Source: JBDSKH01 sp035556655
Lineage (GTDB): Bacteria; Actinomycetota; Actinomycetes; Actinomycetales; Microbacteriaceae
DNA length: 15,852 nucleotides
Reading direction: 5' to 3'
Assembly (NCBI GenBank): GCA_035556655.1
Contig: DATMFW010000098.1
Coordinates: 1 to 15,852 of the forward strand
This document shows positions 7,940-14,937 of the stretch, in pieces. Numbering within the stretch: the first letter of the stretch is position 1; the number at the start of each line of letters is the position of its first letter. Position numbers and translations under genes: made by a program. The notes beneath the pieces were generated by a model. That model was not told where the DNA came from and searched no databases. It was given only the letters and a program-made list of their open reading frames with translations.

Positions 7940-7967
7940 ATCCTACACACGTTGACTTAAATCGCAA
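7940..7967 (-). promoter_or_regulatory. Candidate promoter of the transporter operon
   Basis: Read on the - strand there is TTGCGA (7967-7962), a 16-base spacer and TAGGAT (7945-7940). These fit a -35/-10 pair for the main sigma factor. The start would fall near 7933, giving a leader of about 80 bases before ATG 7854. The site is in the gap after the aldo/keto reductase stop, so the transporter block need not depend on read-through from that gene. Confidence 0.45.
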
Positions 7968-7972
7968 GACCT

Positions 7973-8935
7973 TCACCATGCCCCGTCGGCGCGCACGGCG
8001 GTGTCCAGCCAGAGCCCGGCCACCGCATCCCGGATCGCCTCGCCGTGCGCCGCGGCGAGCGCCACGGCCGCGAGGTTCTCGTCGAGCTGGGCGACCCGCG
8101 ACACCCCGAGCAGCACGTTCGCGGTCGCCGGATGCGTCAACGTGAACGCGATCGCGAGCTGCGTCGGCGTCACCGAGAACCCGGCGGCGATGCGCTGCAC
8201 CTCCGGCCAGAGCGCGACGATCCGCTCGCGGATGCCGCCCATGTCGGCCCCGATCTTGCGCGCCGGCTGCAGCTTGCCGGCCAGGATGCCGCCCTCGAGC
8301 ACGTCGGAGGCCTGCAGCGCCAGCGTCCCGTCGGCGAACAGCGCGCCGTAATGCGGCCCCTCGGCCATCGAACGCCGTACCAGCGAGTACTTCAGCTGCG
8401 CGAAGGTCGGCGGCGTGAGGCCCTCGGCGCGGGCCACCTCGATCGCCTGCAGCGTGTGCTCGATCCGCCAGTTGTTGATGCCCCACCCCCCGGTCAGCCC
8501 GTCGTCGACGAGCGCCGACACCTCACGCACGAGCGCGGGGACATCGGGCTCCTCGGCGTAGTCGCCGACCACGACGGTGTCGAACCGGTCCAGCCGCGCG
8601 CGCTGCAGGCTCACCTCCAGCTGGGGCCGGAACCGTGACGCGGGATCCCAGAGCCAGACCTTGCCGCAGACCGTGAACTGCTCCCGCCGCACCCCCGCCG
8701 CCGCGATCGCGTCGCCGAACAGGATGTCGGTGCGCGAGTTCTCGGCGTGCGGGCCCATGTTGTAGAAGGCGACGTCGAAGAACGCCGCCCCGGCCTCGAC
8801 GGCGCGACGCACGAGCGCGGCCGCCTCGGCGGGCTCCATCCGGTCCCAGGTGTTCCACGAGCCGAGCGCCAGCAGCGGCACCTCGGGTCCGCCGGGGCCG
8901 AGCCGCCGGGTCGGGATGGGCAGGTTCACGTCCAT
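7973..8935 (-). CDS. Aldo/keto reductase family protein lacking the catalytic His (copy 1)
   Basis: 320 residues, ATG 8933-8935 with GGAGGT (8945-8940) 4 bases upstream. The frame stays open far upstream, but that part is the shadow of the SDR gene. The AKR TIM-barrel pattern is clear: LALGSWNTWDRM (22-33), FFDVAFY (52-58) with Asp54 and Tyr58, GKVWLW with Lys92, WGINNW (151-156), and FAQLKYSLVRRS. The His expected five residues after the Asp of strand 4 (DlyllH) is replaced: DTVVVG, Gly124. The Asp-to-Tyr spacing is also one residue shorter than usual. The protein is therefore a divergent AKR whose redox activity is uncertain. It is clearly paralogous to the AKR at 10830-11750 and is transcribed divergently from that operon. 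Confidence 0.87.
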   Translation of the reverse strand: MDVNLPIPTRRLGPGGPEVPLLALGSWNTWDRMEPAEAAALVRRAVEAGAAFFDVAFYNMGPHAENSRTDILFGDAIAAAGVRREQFTVCGKVWLWDPASRFRPQLEVSLQRARLDRFDTVVVGDYAEEPDVPALVREVSALVDDGLTGGWGINNWRIEHTLQAIEVARAEGLTPPTFAQLKYSLVRRSMAEGPHYGALFADGTLALQASDVLEGGILAGKLQPARKIGADMGGIRERIVALWPEVQRIAAGFSVTPTQLAIAFTLTHPATANVLLGVSRVAQLDENLAAVALAAAHGEAIRDAVAGLWLDTAVRADGAW

Positions 8936-8964
8936 GGGGACCTCCGCTTGGTTTTTTTCTACAT

Positions 8965-8977
8965 TCGTATAATATGC
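8965..8977. promoter_or_regulatory. Shared promoter motif TCGTATA-NN-ATGC, copy 1
   Basis: TCGTATAATATGC here matches TCGTATATGATGC at 14933-14945 in 11 of 13 positions. It lies in the 48-base divergent region between the AKR copy 1 and SDR genes and overlaps the -10 box. It may be the binding site of the AraC-type regulator encoded at the right end. The AT-rich promoter context could cause part of the likeness. Confidence 0.4.
8968..8973 (+). promoter_or_regulatory. Consensus -10 box for the SDR operon (near-leaderless start)
   Basis: A perfect TATAAT lies 10 bases before the ATG at 8984. Transcription would begin about 7 bases after the box, at 8979-8984, leaving almost no leader. No Shine-Dalgarno sequence is visible before this ATG, which fits leaderless translation, common in actinobacteria. 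The -35 region is poor (CGCTTG at 8945-8950 with a 17-base spacer), which suggests an activator. The box sits in an AT-rich patch that includes seven T in a row (8952-8958). Confidence 0.6.
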
Positions 8978-8983
8978 CGTTCC

Positions 8984-9715
8984 ATGACCCAGCGACGCGT
9001 CCTCATCACCGGCGGGGCCGGCGGCCTCGGCCGCGGCATCGCCGAGGCCTTCCTCGCCGACGGCGCCACCGTGGTGATCGCCGACATCGATGCGGATGCG
9101 GTGGCCGCCACCGCGGCCGAGCTCGGCTGCGAGGGCGAGCACATCGACATCTCCGATGCGCAGTCCGTCGCCGCCGGGGTCGCCGCCGTCGCCGCTCGGC
9201 ACGGCGGCCTCGACGTGCTCGTGAACAACGCCGGCATCGTCGGGGGTGGCGGGGGCTTGCTCGAACTGGACGTCGCCGTGCTGGATGCCGCCCTCGCCGT
9301 CAACGTCCGCGGCACCTTCCTGATGACCCAGGCCGTCGGTCGTCACCTGGCCGCCGCCGGCGCCGGCGCCATCGTCAACATCAGCTCGATCGGCGCACGG
9401 CAGCCCACCCCCGGTCTCGGCCACTACGAGGCCACCAAGGCCGCCGTCGACGCCCTGACCCGGACCGCGGCGATCGAACTCGCCGCGCACGGCGTCCGTG
9501 TCAACGCCGTCGCCCCCGGCCCCGTGCTCACCCCGCTCACCGCCGGCTTCGCCGCCGACCCCGCGGCCCGGGCCGCCTGGGAGGCGCGCATCCCGCTCGC
9601 GACCATCGCCGAGGTGAGCCAGATCGCCCCGCTCGTGCTGTTCCTCGCCGGAGACGCCGCATCGCACATCACCGGGGTCAGCATCCCCGTCGACGGAGGG
9701 CAGCTGCTGGTATGA
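8984..9715 (+). CDS. SDR family NAD(P)-dependent oxidoreductase
   Basis: 243 residues. The start is ATG 8984 just after the TATAAT box; farther upstream the frame is only a shadow of the divergent gene. Classical short-chain dehydrogenase features: TGGAGGLG (9-16) nucleotide loop, IADID with Asp34 at the end of strand 2 (favours NAD over NADP), NNAG (81-84), catalytic Ser134/Ser135 in NISS, Tyr148 and Lys152 (YEATK), and PG at 178-179. The C-terminal SIPVDGGQLLV is typical. It would oxidise or reduce a secondary alcohol/ketone in the cytoplasm. First gene of the + strand operon, its stop overlaps the next start as ATGA. The length is normal for FabG-like SDRs; the substrate is unknown. Confidence 0.95.
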   Translation: MTQRRVLITGGAGGLGRGIAEAFLADGATVVIADIDADAVAATAAELGCEGEHIDISDAQSVAAGVAAVAARHGGLDVLVNNAGIVGGGGGLLELDVAVLDAALAVNVRGTFLMTQAVGRHLAAAGAGAIVNISSIGARQPTPGLGHYEATKAAVDALTRTAAIELAAHGVRVNAVAPGPVLTPLTAGFAADPAARAAWEARIPLATIAEVSQIAPLVLFLAGDAASHITGVSIPVDGGQLLV

Positions 9716-10833
9716 CCATCCCCGCCACGACCCGCGCCGCCGTGCTCACCGAGCACGGCGCGCCGCTCGAACTCACCGAGGTGCCGCTGCCCGCCGCCCT
9801 CGAACCCGGTGCCGCCCTGGTGCGCATCTCGTGTGCGACGCTCTGCGGCACCGACGTCGAGATCTGGTCGGGGAAGATGAGCTTCCCGGGGATGCTGCCG
9901 ATGATCCTCGGGCACGAGATGACCGGTGAGATCGTCGCGCTCGGCGCCGGCACCCGCGACGCGCTCGGCCGCGAACTCGCCGTCGGCCATCGCATCGGCT
10001 GGTCCGAGTCGACCTGCGGAGAGTGCTTCGGCTGCGTCGTGCTGCGCGAGCCCGTGCACTGCACGCGGCGCGGGTACGGGTTCCTGCAGCGCTCCGACCT
10101 GCCCCCGTACGCCACGGCTGGGCTCGCCGAGTACTGCTACGTGACCCCGGGAGCGGCGAAGCTGCTGCTGCCGGCGGAGGTTCCCGACCAGCGGGCCGCG
10201 ATGGCCGGCTGCGCCGCGAAGACCGTGCTGCGCGCCGTCGAGCGCGCGGGCGGTGTCCGCGCCGGATCCCGGGTGGTGGTGCAGGGATCCGGCGCGCTCG
10301 GCATCTTCGCCACGGCCGTGGCGAGCATCTCGGGAGCCGGCCAGATCATCACCGTCGGCGCCCCCGCATCCCGGCTCGACCTCGCACGGCGATTCGGCGC
10401 CGATGCCGTCGTCGACATCGCCGGCGGATCGGCCGCCACCATCGACGCCGTCCACGAGCTCACCGGCGGCCACGGCGCCGACCTGGTGCTCGACTTCGCC
10501 GGCGCCGCGAGCGTCGGGGCCGAGGCCATCGCCATGGCCGCCCCGCGCGGCACGTTCGTCGTCGTCGGAAGCACCGGCCCCGGCGGCGACCCGTTCCCGC
10601 TCAGCGCGATCATGGGCAAAGAGCTCACCGTCGTCGGATCGCTGAACGGCGACATCGCCGACTACCACCGCGCCGTCGAGTTCTTCCGCACCTTCGGCGA
10701 CCGGATGCCGTGGGACGACCTGTTCGCCACCCCCGTCCCGCTCTCGGGCGCCTCGGCCGCCCTCGCCGCGATGGAGGGACTCGAGCAGATCAAAGCGGTC
10801 ATCGACCCGCGCCTGCCCTGGAGGAACGCATGA
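9712..10833 (+). CDS. Zinc-dependent alcohol dehydrogenase (MDR family)
   Basis: 373 residues, ATG 9712 overlapping the SDR stop. GroES-like domain: CGTD (45-48) gives catalytic zinc ligand Cys45, GHE (67-69) gives His68/Glu69, and Cys167 in AGCAAKT is the likely third ligand. The structural zinc lobe is present with Cys102, 105, 108 and 117; the last spacing is one residue longer than in classical ADH. The Rossmann fold begins at VVVQGSGALG (188-197). No acidic residue is obvious after the second strand (TVGAPASRLDLA), so cofactor choice is open. It oxidises an alcohol to an aldehyde or ketone with NAD(P). Having an SDR and an MDR in tandem suggests two successive or alternative alcohol oxidations. 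Confidence 0.94.
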   Translation: MTIPATTRAAVLTEHGAPLELTEVPLPAALEPGAALVRISCATLCGTDVEIWSGKMSFPGMLPMILGHEMTGEIVALGAGTRDALGRELAVGHRIGWSESTCGECFGCVVLREPVHCTRRGYGFLQRSDLPPYATAGLAEYCYVTPGAAKLLLPAEVPDQRAAMAGCAAKTVLRAVERAGGVRAGSRVVVQGSGALGIFATAVASISGAGQIITVGAPASRLDLARRFGADAVVDIAGGSAATIDAVHELTGGHGADLVLDFAGAASVGAEAIAMAAPRGTFVVVGSTGPGGDPFPLSAIMGKELTVVGSLNGDIADYHRAVEFFRTFGDRMPWDDLFATPVPLSGASAALAAMEGLEQIKAVIDPRLPWRNA

Positions 10834-11750
10834 TCGAGGTCGGCCGGCTGTCGCTCGGCTCGTGGCACACCTACGACCGCATGGACTTCCGGGATGCCGT
10901 GGCGCTGCTGCGCGCCGCGATCGACGGCGGCATCACGCTGTTCGACGTCGGCGTCTACGGGTTCCCCGGCGCCCCTCCGGTGTTCACCGACGTGCTGTTC
11001 TCGGCGATGGTCCGCGCTGCCGGGCTGCGCCGCGACGAGTGGCAGCTGTCGTCGAAGCTCTGGCTCGAAGGCTTCGGCGACGAGGGCTTCCGCCCGCAGC
11101 TGCAGAACGCGCTGTTCCGGGTCGGGGCCGAGCACGCCGACCTGGTGATCCTCGGAGATCTGCGCCGCGACAACGTCGACCTGCGCGACCTCGTGCTCGA
11201 CCTGGCGTCGCTGCGCGAGGCCGGGCTCATCCTCGACTGGGGGGTCAACAACTGGTCGGCGCAGAACATCGCCGCCCTCACCGAGATCGCTCGCGCCGAA
11301 GGCGTCGCCGGACCGGTGATCGCGCAACTGAAGTACAGCGTCGCGCGGCGCTCCATCCCCGACGGCGAGCCGTTCGCGCGGCTCTTCGACGCGGGGCTCG
11401 TCATGCAGGCCTCCGACGTCATGGAGGGCGGGGCGCTGGTGAAGGCCGGGGAGCTCGGTCGCGAGATCGGCCGGGACCCGGGCGGCATCCGGGATGCGAT
11501 CATCGCGTCCCAGCCCGACCTCGCCCGGCTCGCCGAGCGGCTCGGCACCACGCCCGCGCAGCTCTGCATCGCCTTCACCCTCACCCACCGCGCCAGCGTC
11601 ACCACGCTGTTCGGCGCCACCCGGCTCGAACAGCTCGAGCAGGCGCTCGGAGCGCCCGCCCTCGTCGAACGCATCGGCGCCGAGGCGCTGCGCGAGCTCG
11701 TCACGCCGTTCTGGGCGGATCGCGACATCGTCGATCCCGCCGGACCCTGA
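10830..11750 (+). CDS. Aldo/keto reductase family protein lacking the catalytic His (copy 2)
   Basis: 306 residues, ATG 10830 overlapping the MDR stop as ATGA; GAGGAA at 10821-10826 is a good ribosome site. It shares distinctive blocks with the AKR at 7973-8935: LGSWHTYDRM (9-18), LFDVGVY (37-43) with Asp39 and Tyr43, SSKLW with Lys76, DWGVNNW, IAQLKYSVARRS, QASDVMEGG, and CIAFTLTH. As in copy 1, the strand 4 His is Gly: ADLVILGD, Gly109, again followed by Asp. The two copies thus form a subgroup with Asp, Tyr and Lys kept but His lost in the same way. The enzyme probably acts on an intermediate of this operon; whether it still reduces carbonyls is unclear. Confidence 0.87.
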   Translation: MIEVGRLSLGSWHTYDRMDFRDAVALLRAAIDGGITLFDVGVYGFPGAPPVFTDVLFSAMVRAAGLRRDEWQLSSKLWLEGFGDEGFRPQLQNALFRVGAEHADLVILGDLRRDNVDLRDLVLDLASLREAGLILDWGVNNWSAQNIAALTEIARAEGVAGPVIAQLKYSVARRSIPDGEPFARLFDAGLVMQASDVMEGGALVKAGELGREIGRDPGGIRDAIIASQPDLARLAERLGTTPAQLCIAFTLTHRASVTTLFGATRLEQLEQALGAPALVERIGAEALRELVTPFWADRDIVDPAGP

Positions 11751-11767
11751 CCCACTGGAGACAACGC

Positions 11768-12760
11768 ATGCCGTACCCGCCCGTTCCGTTCGCGCCCGAG
11801 TTCGTCCCGATCCTCGAGATCGTGGCGCCCGCCGGCGCACCCGTCCCGGGGCCGGAGGACATCGCGGCGATGCGCGCCGGTGCTTCGGGATTCGTGCAGC
11901 CGGTCGCCGACGTGATCGCCGGGCGGGCCGTCGACGCCGAGGACCGCGTCGTCCCCGGTCCCGCCGGGCAGCCCGACATCACGGTGACGATCCTGTCGCC
12001 GGCTGGTCACCGGGACCGGCTCGCGGCGGGCGGGCCCGCCGTGCCCGGTCTGCTCAACATCCACGGCGGCGGCATGATCAGCGGCGAGCGCGGGATGGAC
12101 ACCGCACGCCTGGTCGAGCTCGTCCTCGCTCTCGGGGTCGTCGCGGTCAACGTCGAGTACCGGCTCGCCCCCGAGCACCCGGACCCCGCCCCGGTCGAGG
12201 ACTGCTACGCCGGGTTGCTGTTCCTGGCCGGGGCGGCCGCCGAACTCGGAGTCGACCCGGAGCGACTCGTCGTCATGGGCGGCAGCGCCGGCGGCGGACT
12301 CGCGGCAGGAGTCGCCCTGCTCGCCCGCGACCGCGGCGGTCCCGCGCTCGCCGGCCAGCTGCTGCTCTGCCCGATGATCGACGACCGCAACGAGACCGTG
12401 TCGTCGCACCAGTACACCGGCATCGGCACCTGGACCCGCGAACTCAACCTGCTCGGCTGGTCGTCGCTGCTCGGCCCGGCGGCCGGAGGCGACGACCCGG
12501 TCAGCCCCTACGCCGCACCCGCCCGCGCCGAGGACCTCTCCGGCCTGCCGCCGGCGTTCATCGAAGCCGGCAGCGCCGAGCTGTTCCGCGACGAGAACGT
12601 CGCCTACGCCTCGCGCATCTGGGCCGCGGGCGGGAACGCCGAGCTGCACGTCTGGGCGGGCGGCATCCACGGGTTCGACGTCTACGCGCCCGACAGCGAG
12701 CTGGCCGCGGCGGCCATCGCCTCGCGGCTGGCCTGGTTCCGCCGGGTGCTCGGCCTGTGA
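11768..12760 (+). CDS. HSL-family alpha/beta hydrolase (esterase), copy 1
   Basis: 330 residues, ATG 11768 with GGAG (11757-11760) 7 bases upstream, 17 bases after the AKR stop. Features of the hormone-sensitive-lipase family: HGGG oxyanion motif (99-102), EYRLAPEHPDP (130-140), nucleophile GGSAGG with Ser173, and His301 in IHGF. The acid position, usually DPLRDE, reads ELFRDE, so Glu271 is the likely acid. The first about 45 residues form the variable N-terminal cap. There is no signal peptide, so it is cytoplasmic. It would hydrolyse short-chain esters or a lactone. It is followed by a close paralogue joined by a GTGA overlap, with the same layout and nearly the same length. Confidence 0.93.
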   Translation: MPYPPVPFAPEFVPILEIVAPAGAPVPGPEDIAAMRAGASGFVQPVADVIAGRAVDAEDRVVPGPAGQPDITVTILSPAGHRDRLAAGGPAVPGLLNIHGGGMISGERGMDTARLVELVLALGVVAVNVEYRLAPEHPDPAPVEDCYAGLLFLAGAAAELGVDPERLVVMGGSAGGGLAAGVALLARDRGGPALAGQLLLCPMIDDRNETVSSHQYTGIGTWTRELNLLGWSSLLGPAAGGDDPVSPYAAPARAEDLSGLPPAFIEAGSAELFRDENVAYASRIWAAGGNAELHVWAGGIHGFDVYAPDSELAAAAIASRLAWFRRVLGL

Positions 12761-13746
12761 ACGTCGCCGACTACGAGCCCGTCCCGCCCGTTCCCTACGA
12801 CCCCGAGCTCGTCCCCGCGCTCGCCGGGTTCCTCGACCTGGTGGAGCGCATCCCGCTGCGCGCCGACACCATCCAGGTCAATCGCGAGCACTTCGCGACC
12901 ATCGTCCCCCCGCTCGAGCAGTTGCTCGAGGGTCGCCGGATCCACGTCGAACACCGGCGGGTGCCTGGACCCGCCGGTGACCCCGAGGTGGAGGTGACGA
13001 TCCTGCGCCCGGAGCCCGCAGTCCCGGACGCGGCGGGGATCTACCTGATCCATGGGGGCGGCATGATGCTCGGCACCCGCTTCTTCGGCATCGACGAGGT
13101 GTTCGACCTCGTCGAGAACGACGGCGTCGTGGCCGTGAGCGTCGAGTACCGCCTGGCCCCGGAGCATCCCGACCCGGCCCCGGTCGAGGACTGCTACGCC
13201 GGACTCGTCTGGATGGCCGGCGCCGCCGCGGAGCTCGGCATCGACCCACAGCGCATCCTCGTCTCCGGCACCAGCGCCGGAGGCGGCTTGAGCGCCGGCG
13301 TCGCCTTGCTCGCCCGCGACCGCCGCGGACCCGCGCTCGTCGGCCAGCTGCTCAACGCACCCATGATCGACAACAGCAACGACACGGTGTCGGCCCGGCA
13401 GTACGACGGCATCGGGGCGTGGGACCGCAACAACAACGACACCGGCTGGAACGCGCTGCTCGGCGAACGGCGGTTCACCGCATCCGTCTCGCCGTATGCG
13501 GCGCCCGCGCGCGCGAGCGATCTGTCGGGCCTGCCGCCCGCCTACATCGAAGTGGGCGCGGCCGAGGTGTTCCGCAGCGAGGCCGTCGACTACGCGACCC
13601 GCATCTGGGCGACCGGCGGACAGGCCGAGCTGCACGTCTGGGGCGGGGCGTTCCACGGGTTCGCCGGGTTCGCCGCCGGCACCACGGTGGCCGACGCGGC
13701 CGACGCCGTGCGGTCCGGCTGGATCCGGCGGGTGCTGGGACTCTGA
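12757..13746 (+). CDS. HSL-family alpha/beta hydrolase (esterase), copy 2
   Basis: 329 residues from GTG 12757, which overlaps the previous stop as GTGA; no better start is nearby. It has HGGG (99-102), GTSAGG with Ser173, probable acid Glu270 (AEVFRSE) and His300 (FHGF). Residues 129-150 are identical to those of copy 1, and many other blocks match, for example GVALLARDR and VSPYAAPARA. The same protein stretches are encoded with many synonymous differences, so the duplication is not recent. Copy 1 has GGSAG, copy 2 GTSAG, and the N-terminal caps differ, so the two may take different esters. The next gene follows without a gap. Confidence 0.93.
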   Translation: MNVADYEPVPPVPYDPELVPALAGFLDLVERIPLRADTIQVNREHFATIVPPLEQLLEGRRIHVEHRRVPGPAGDPEVEVTILRPEPAVPDAAGIYLIHGGGMMLGTRFFGIDEVFDLVENDGVVAVSVEYRLAPEHPDPAPVEDCYAGLVWMAGAAAELGIDPQRILVSGTSAGGGLSAGVALLARDRRGPALVGQLLNAPMIDNSNDTVSARQYDGIGAWDRNNNDTGWNALLGERRFTASVSPYAAPARASDLSGLPPAYIEVGAAEVFRSEAVDYATRIWATGGQAELHVWGGAFHGFAGFAAGTTVADAADAVRSGWIRRVLGL

Positions 13747-14924
13747 ACGCGCTGCGACCGCGCACGCTGGTGCTGCTGGCGTGCTTCGGGATGTTCGGGC
13801 CCCTCTCGATGGATCTCTACCTCCCCGCCCTCCCGCAGCTCGCCCGCACCCTCGGCACCACCGACAGCCTCGCGCAGGCCTCGATGTCGGTGTGCATGAT
13901 CGGGCTCGGGGCCGGGCAGCTGATCACCGGGCCGCTCAGCGACCGGTTCGGGCGGCGCGTTCCGGTTCTGGCGGGGCTCGCAGCGTTCGCCGTGCTCTCG
14001 GCCGCCTGCGCGCTCGCCCCGGACATCGAGTCCCTGCTGGTGCTGCGGCTGCTGCAGGGAATCGCCGGATCGACGGGCATGGTCGTCGCCGCGGCCATCG
14101 TTCGCGATCGCGCGTCGGGCAGCGAGCTGACCCGGGGACTCGCGCTGATGTCGCTGCTGAGCGGGTCGGCTCCGATCGTGGCCCCCGTGGTCGGCGGGCA
14201 GCTCGCGCTGATCATGGACTGGCGGGGCATCTTCGGGGTGCTCGCCGCGATCGGCGTCGTGGTGTTCCTGCTCGCCGCCGCATTCCTGCGCGAGTCCCTG
14301 CCACCCGAGCGCCGTCACGGCGGCGGTTTCGCGACGGCGCGCGGACACCTGCGCGCGCTGCGCACCGACCGCTCGTTCGTGGGACTGCTGCTGGTGTCGG
14401 CGTTCGTGGGCATCCTGTTCTTCAGCTACCTGTCGATGTCGAGCTTCGTGCTGCAGGACGGCTACGGGGTCTCGCCCCAGCTGTTCGGTGTGCTGTTCGC
14501 CGCGAATGCGGTGTCGGCCATGGCCGGAGCCCAGACCACCCGGGTGCTCGTGCGCCGGCTCGGTGCCCGGCGGCTGTATCTGCTCGCCGTGACCGGCACG
14601 GCCGGCGCCTGCCTGGCGCTGCTCGCGCTGGTGACCCTCGGGGCGCCGCTCCCCGCGGTCGCCGCGGCCCTCGCCGTCGTGCTGTTCTTCGAGGGGGTCG
14701 GGCTGCCGAACTCCTCGGCGCTGGCACTCGACGCGCACGCCGAACGGGCGGGGACCGCCGCCGCGGCGCTCGGGACCGCTGGGCTCGTGGCCGGTCCGAT
14801 CGTGGCGCCGCTGGTGTCGCTCGGCGGCGTCACGGCCGGGGTGATGGCGCTCACCATGGCCTCCGCGGGGTTCGTCGCGCTCATCCTGGTCTGGGCGCTC
14901 GTGCGCCGACCCGCTACGATGTGA
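13743..14924 (+). CDS. MFS transporter, Bcr/CflA drug-resistance type
   Basis: About 393 residues and 12 predicted membrane helices. FGMFGPLSMDLYLPALPQLA matches the first helix of Bcr/CflA transporters (GPxxxDxYLPALP). GPLSDRFGRR is the loop 2-3 motif A, and LLQGIAGSTGMVVAAAIVRD the fourth to fifth helix. The start is unsettled. CTG 13743 overlaps the previous stop as CTGA, supplies the basic residues before helix 1 and gives the usual family length. The first conventional start, GTG 13770, would begin inside helix 1; ATG 13791 would cut it. No clear ribosome site precedes any of them. It is the last gene of the operon and probably exports, or possibly takes up, the pathway's substrate or a toxic intermediate by proton antiport. 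Confidence 0.88.
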   Translation: MNALRPRTLVLLACFGMFGPLSMDLYLPALPQLARTLGTTDSLAQASMSVCMIGLGAGQLITGPLSDRFGRRVPVLAGLAAFAVLSAACALAPDIESLLVLRLLQGIAGSTGMVVAAAIVRDRASGSELTRGLALMSLLSGSAPIVAPVVGGQLALIMDWRGIFGVLAAIGVVVFLLAAAFLRESLPPERRHGGGFATARGHLRALRTDRSFVGLLLVSAFVGILFFSYLSMSSFVLQDGYGVSPQLFGVLFAANAVSAMAGAQTTRVLVRRLGARRLYLLAVTGTAGACLALLALVTLGAPLPAVAAALAVVLFFEGVGLPNSSALALDAHAERAGTAAAALGTAGLVAGPIVAPLVSLGGVTAGVMALTMASAGFVALILVWALVRRPATM

Positions 14925-14937
14925 GTCACAGATCGTA
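14915..14937. promoter_or_regulatory. Nested palindromes upstream of the AraC-type gene
   Basis: TGTGAGTCACA (14920-14930) is a perfect 11-base palindrome. It lies between inverted arms TACGAT (14915-14920) and ATCGTA (14932-14937). The site covers the MFS stop codon and sits just upstream of the proposed -10 box, near the -35 position, where an activator or repressor could act. The half-sites resemble CRP sites, but the spacing of 1 instead of 6 bases argues against CRP. Confidence 0.4.

Noticed and set aside
7855..7950. Upstream extension of the binding-protein frame
   Set aside because: It would bury the lipoprotein signal peptide and cover the proposed operator and -10 region; ATG 7854 has its own ribosome site.
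8974..8976. ATG directly after TATAAT as a gene start
   Set aside because: It is out of frame with the SDR, its product is Arg/His-rich shadow sequence, and it lies upstream of the expected transcription start.
8936..9667. N-terminal extension of the - strand AKR frame across the SDR gene
   Set aside because: The extension is a shadow of the SDR. A strong GGAGGT site and the family's normal N-terminus support ATG 8935.
10955..12670. 571-residue - strand open frame opposite AKR copy 2 and esterase 1
   Set aside because: No recognisable domain and shadow-like composition; the + strand genes have complete catalytic motifs and coupled starts.
14920..14930. CRP binding site TGTGA...TCACA
   Set aside because: A CRP site needs about 6 bases between the half-sites; here there is 1. 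It is kept only as a generic palindrome.
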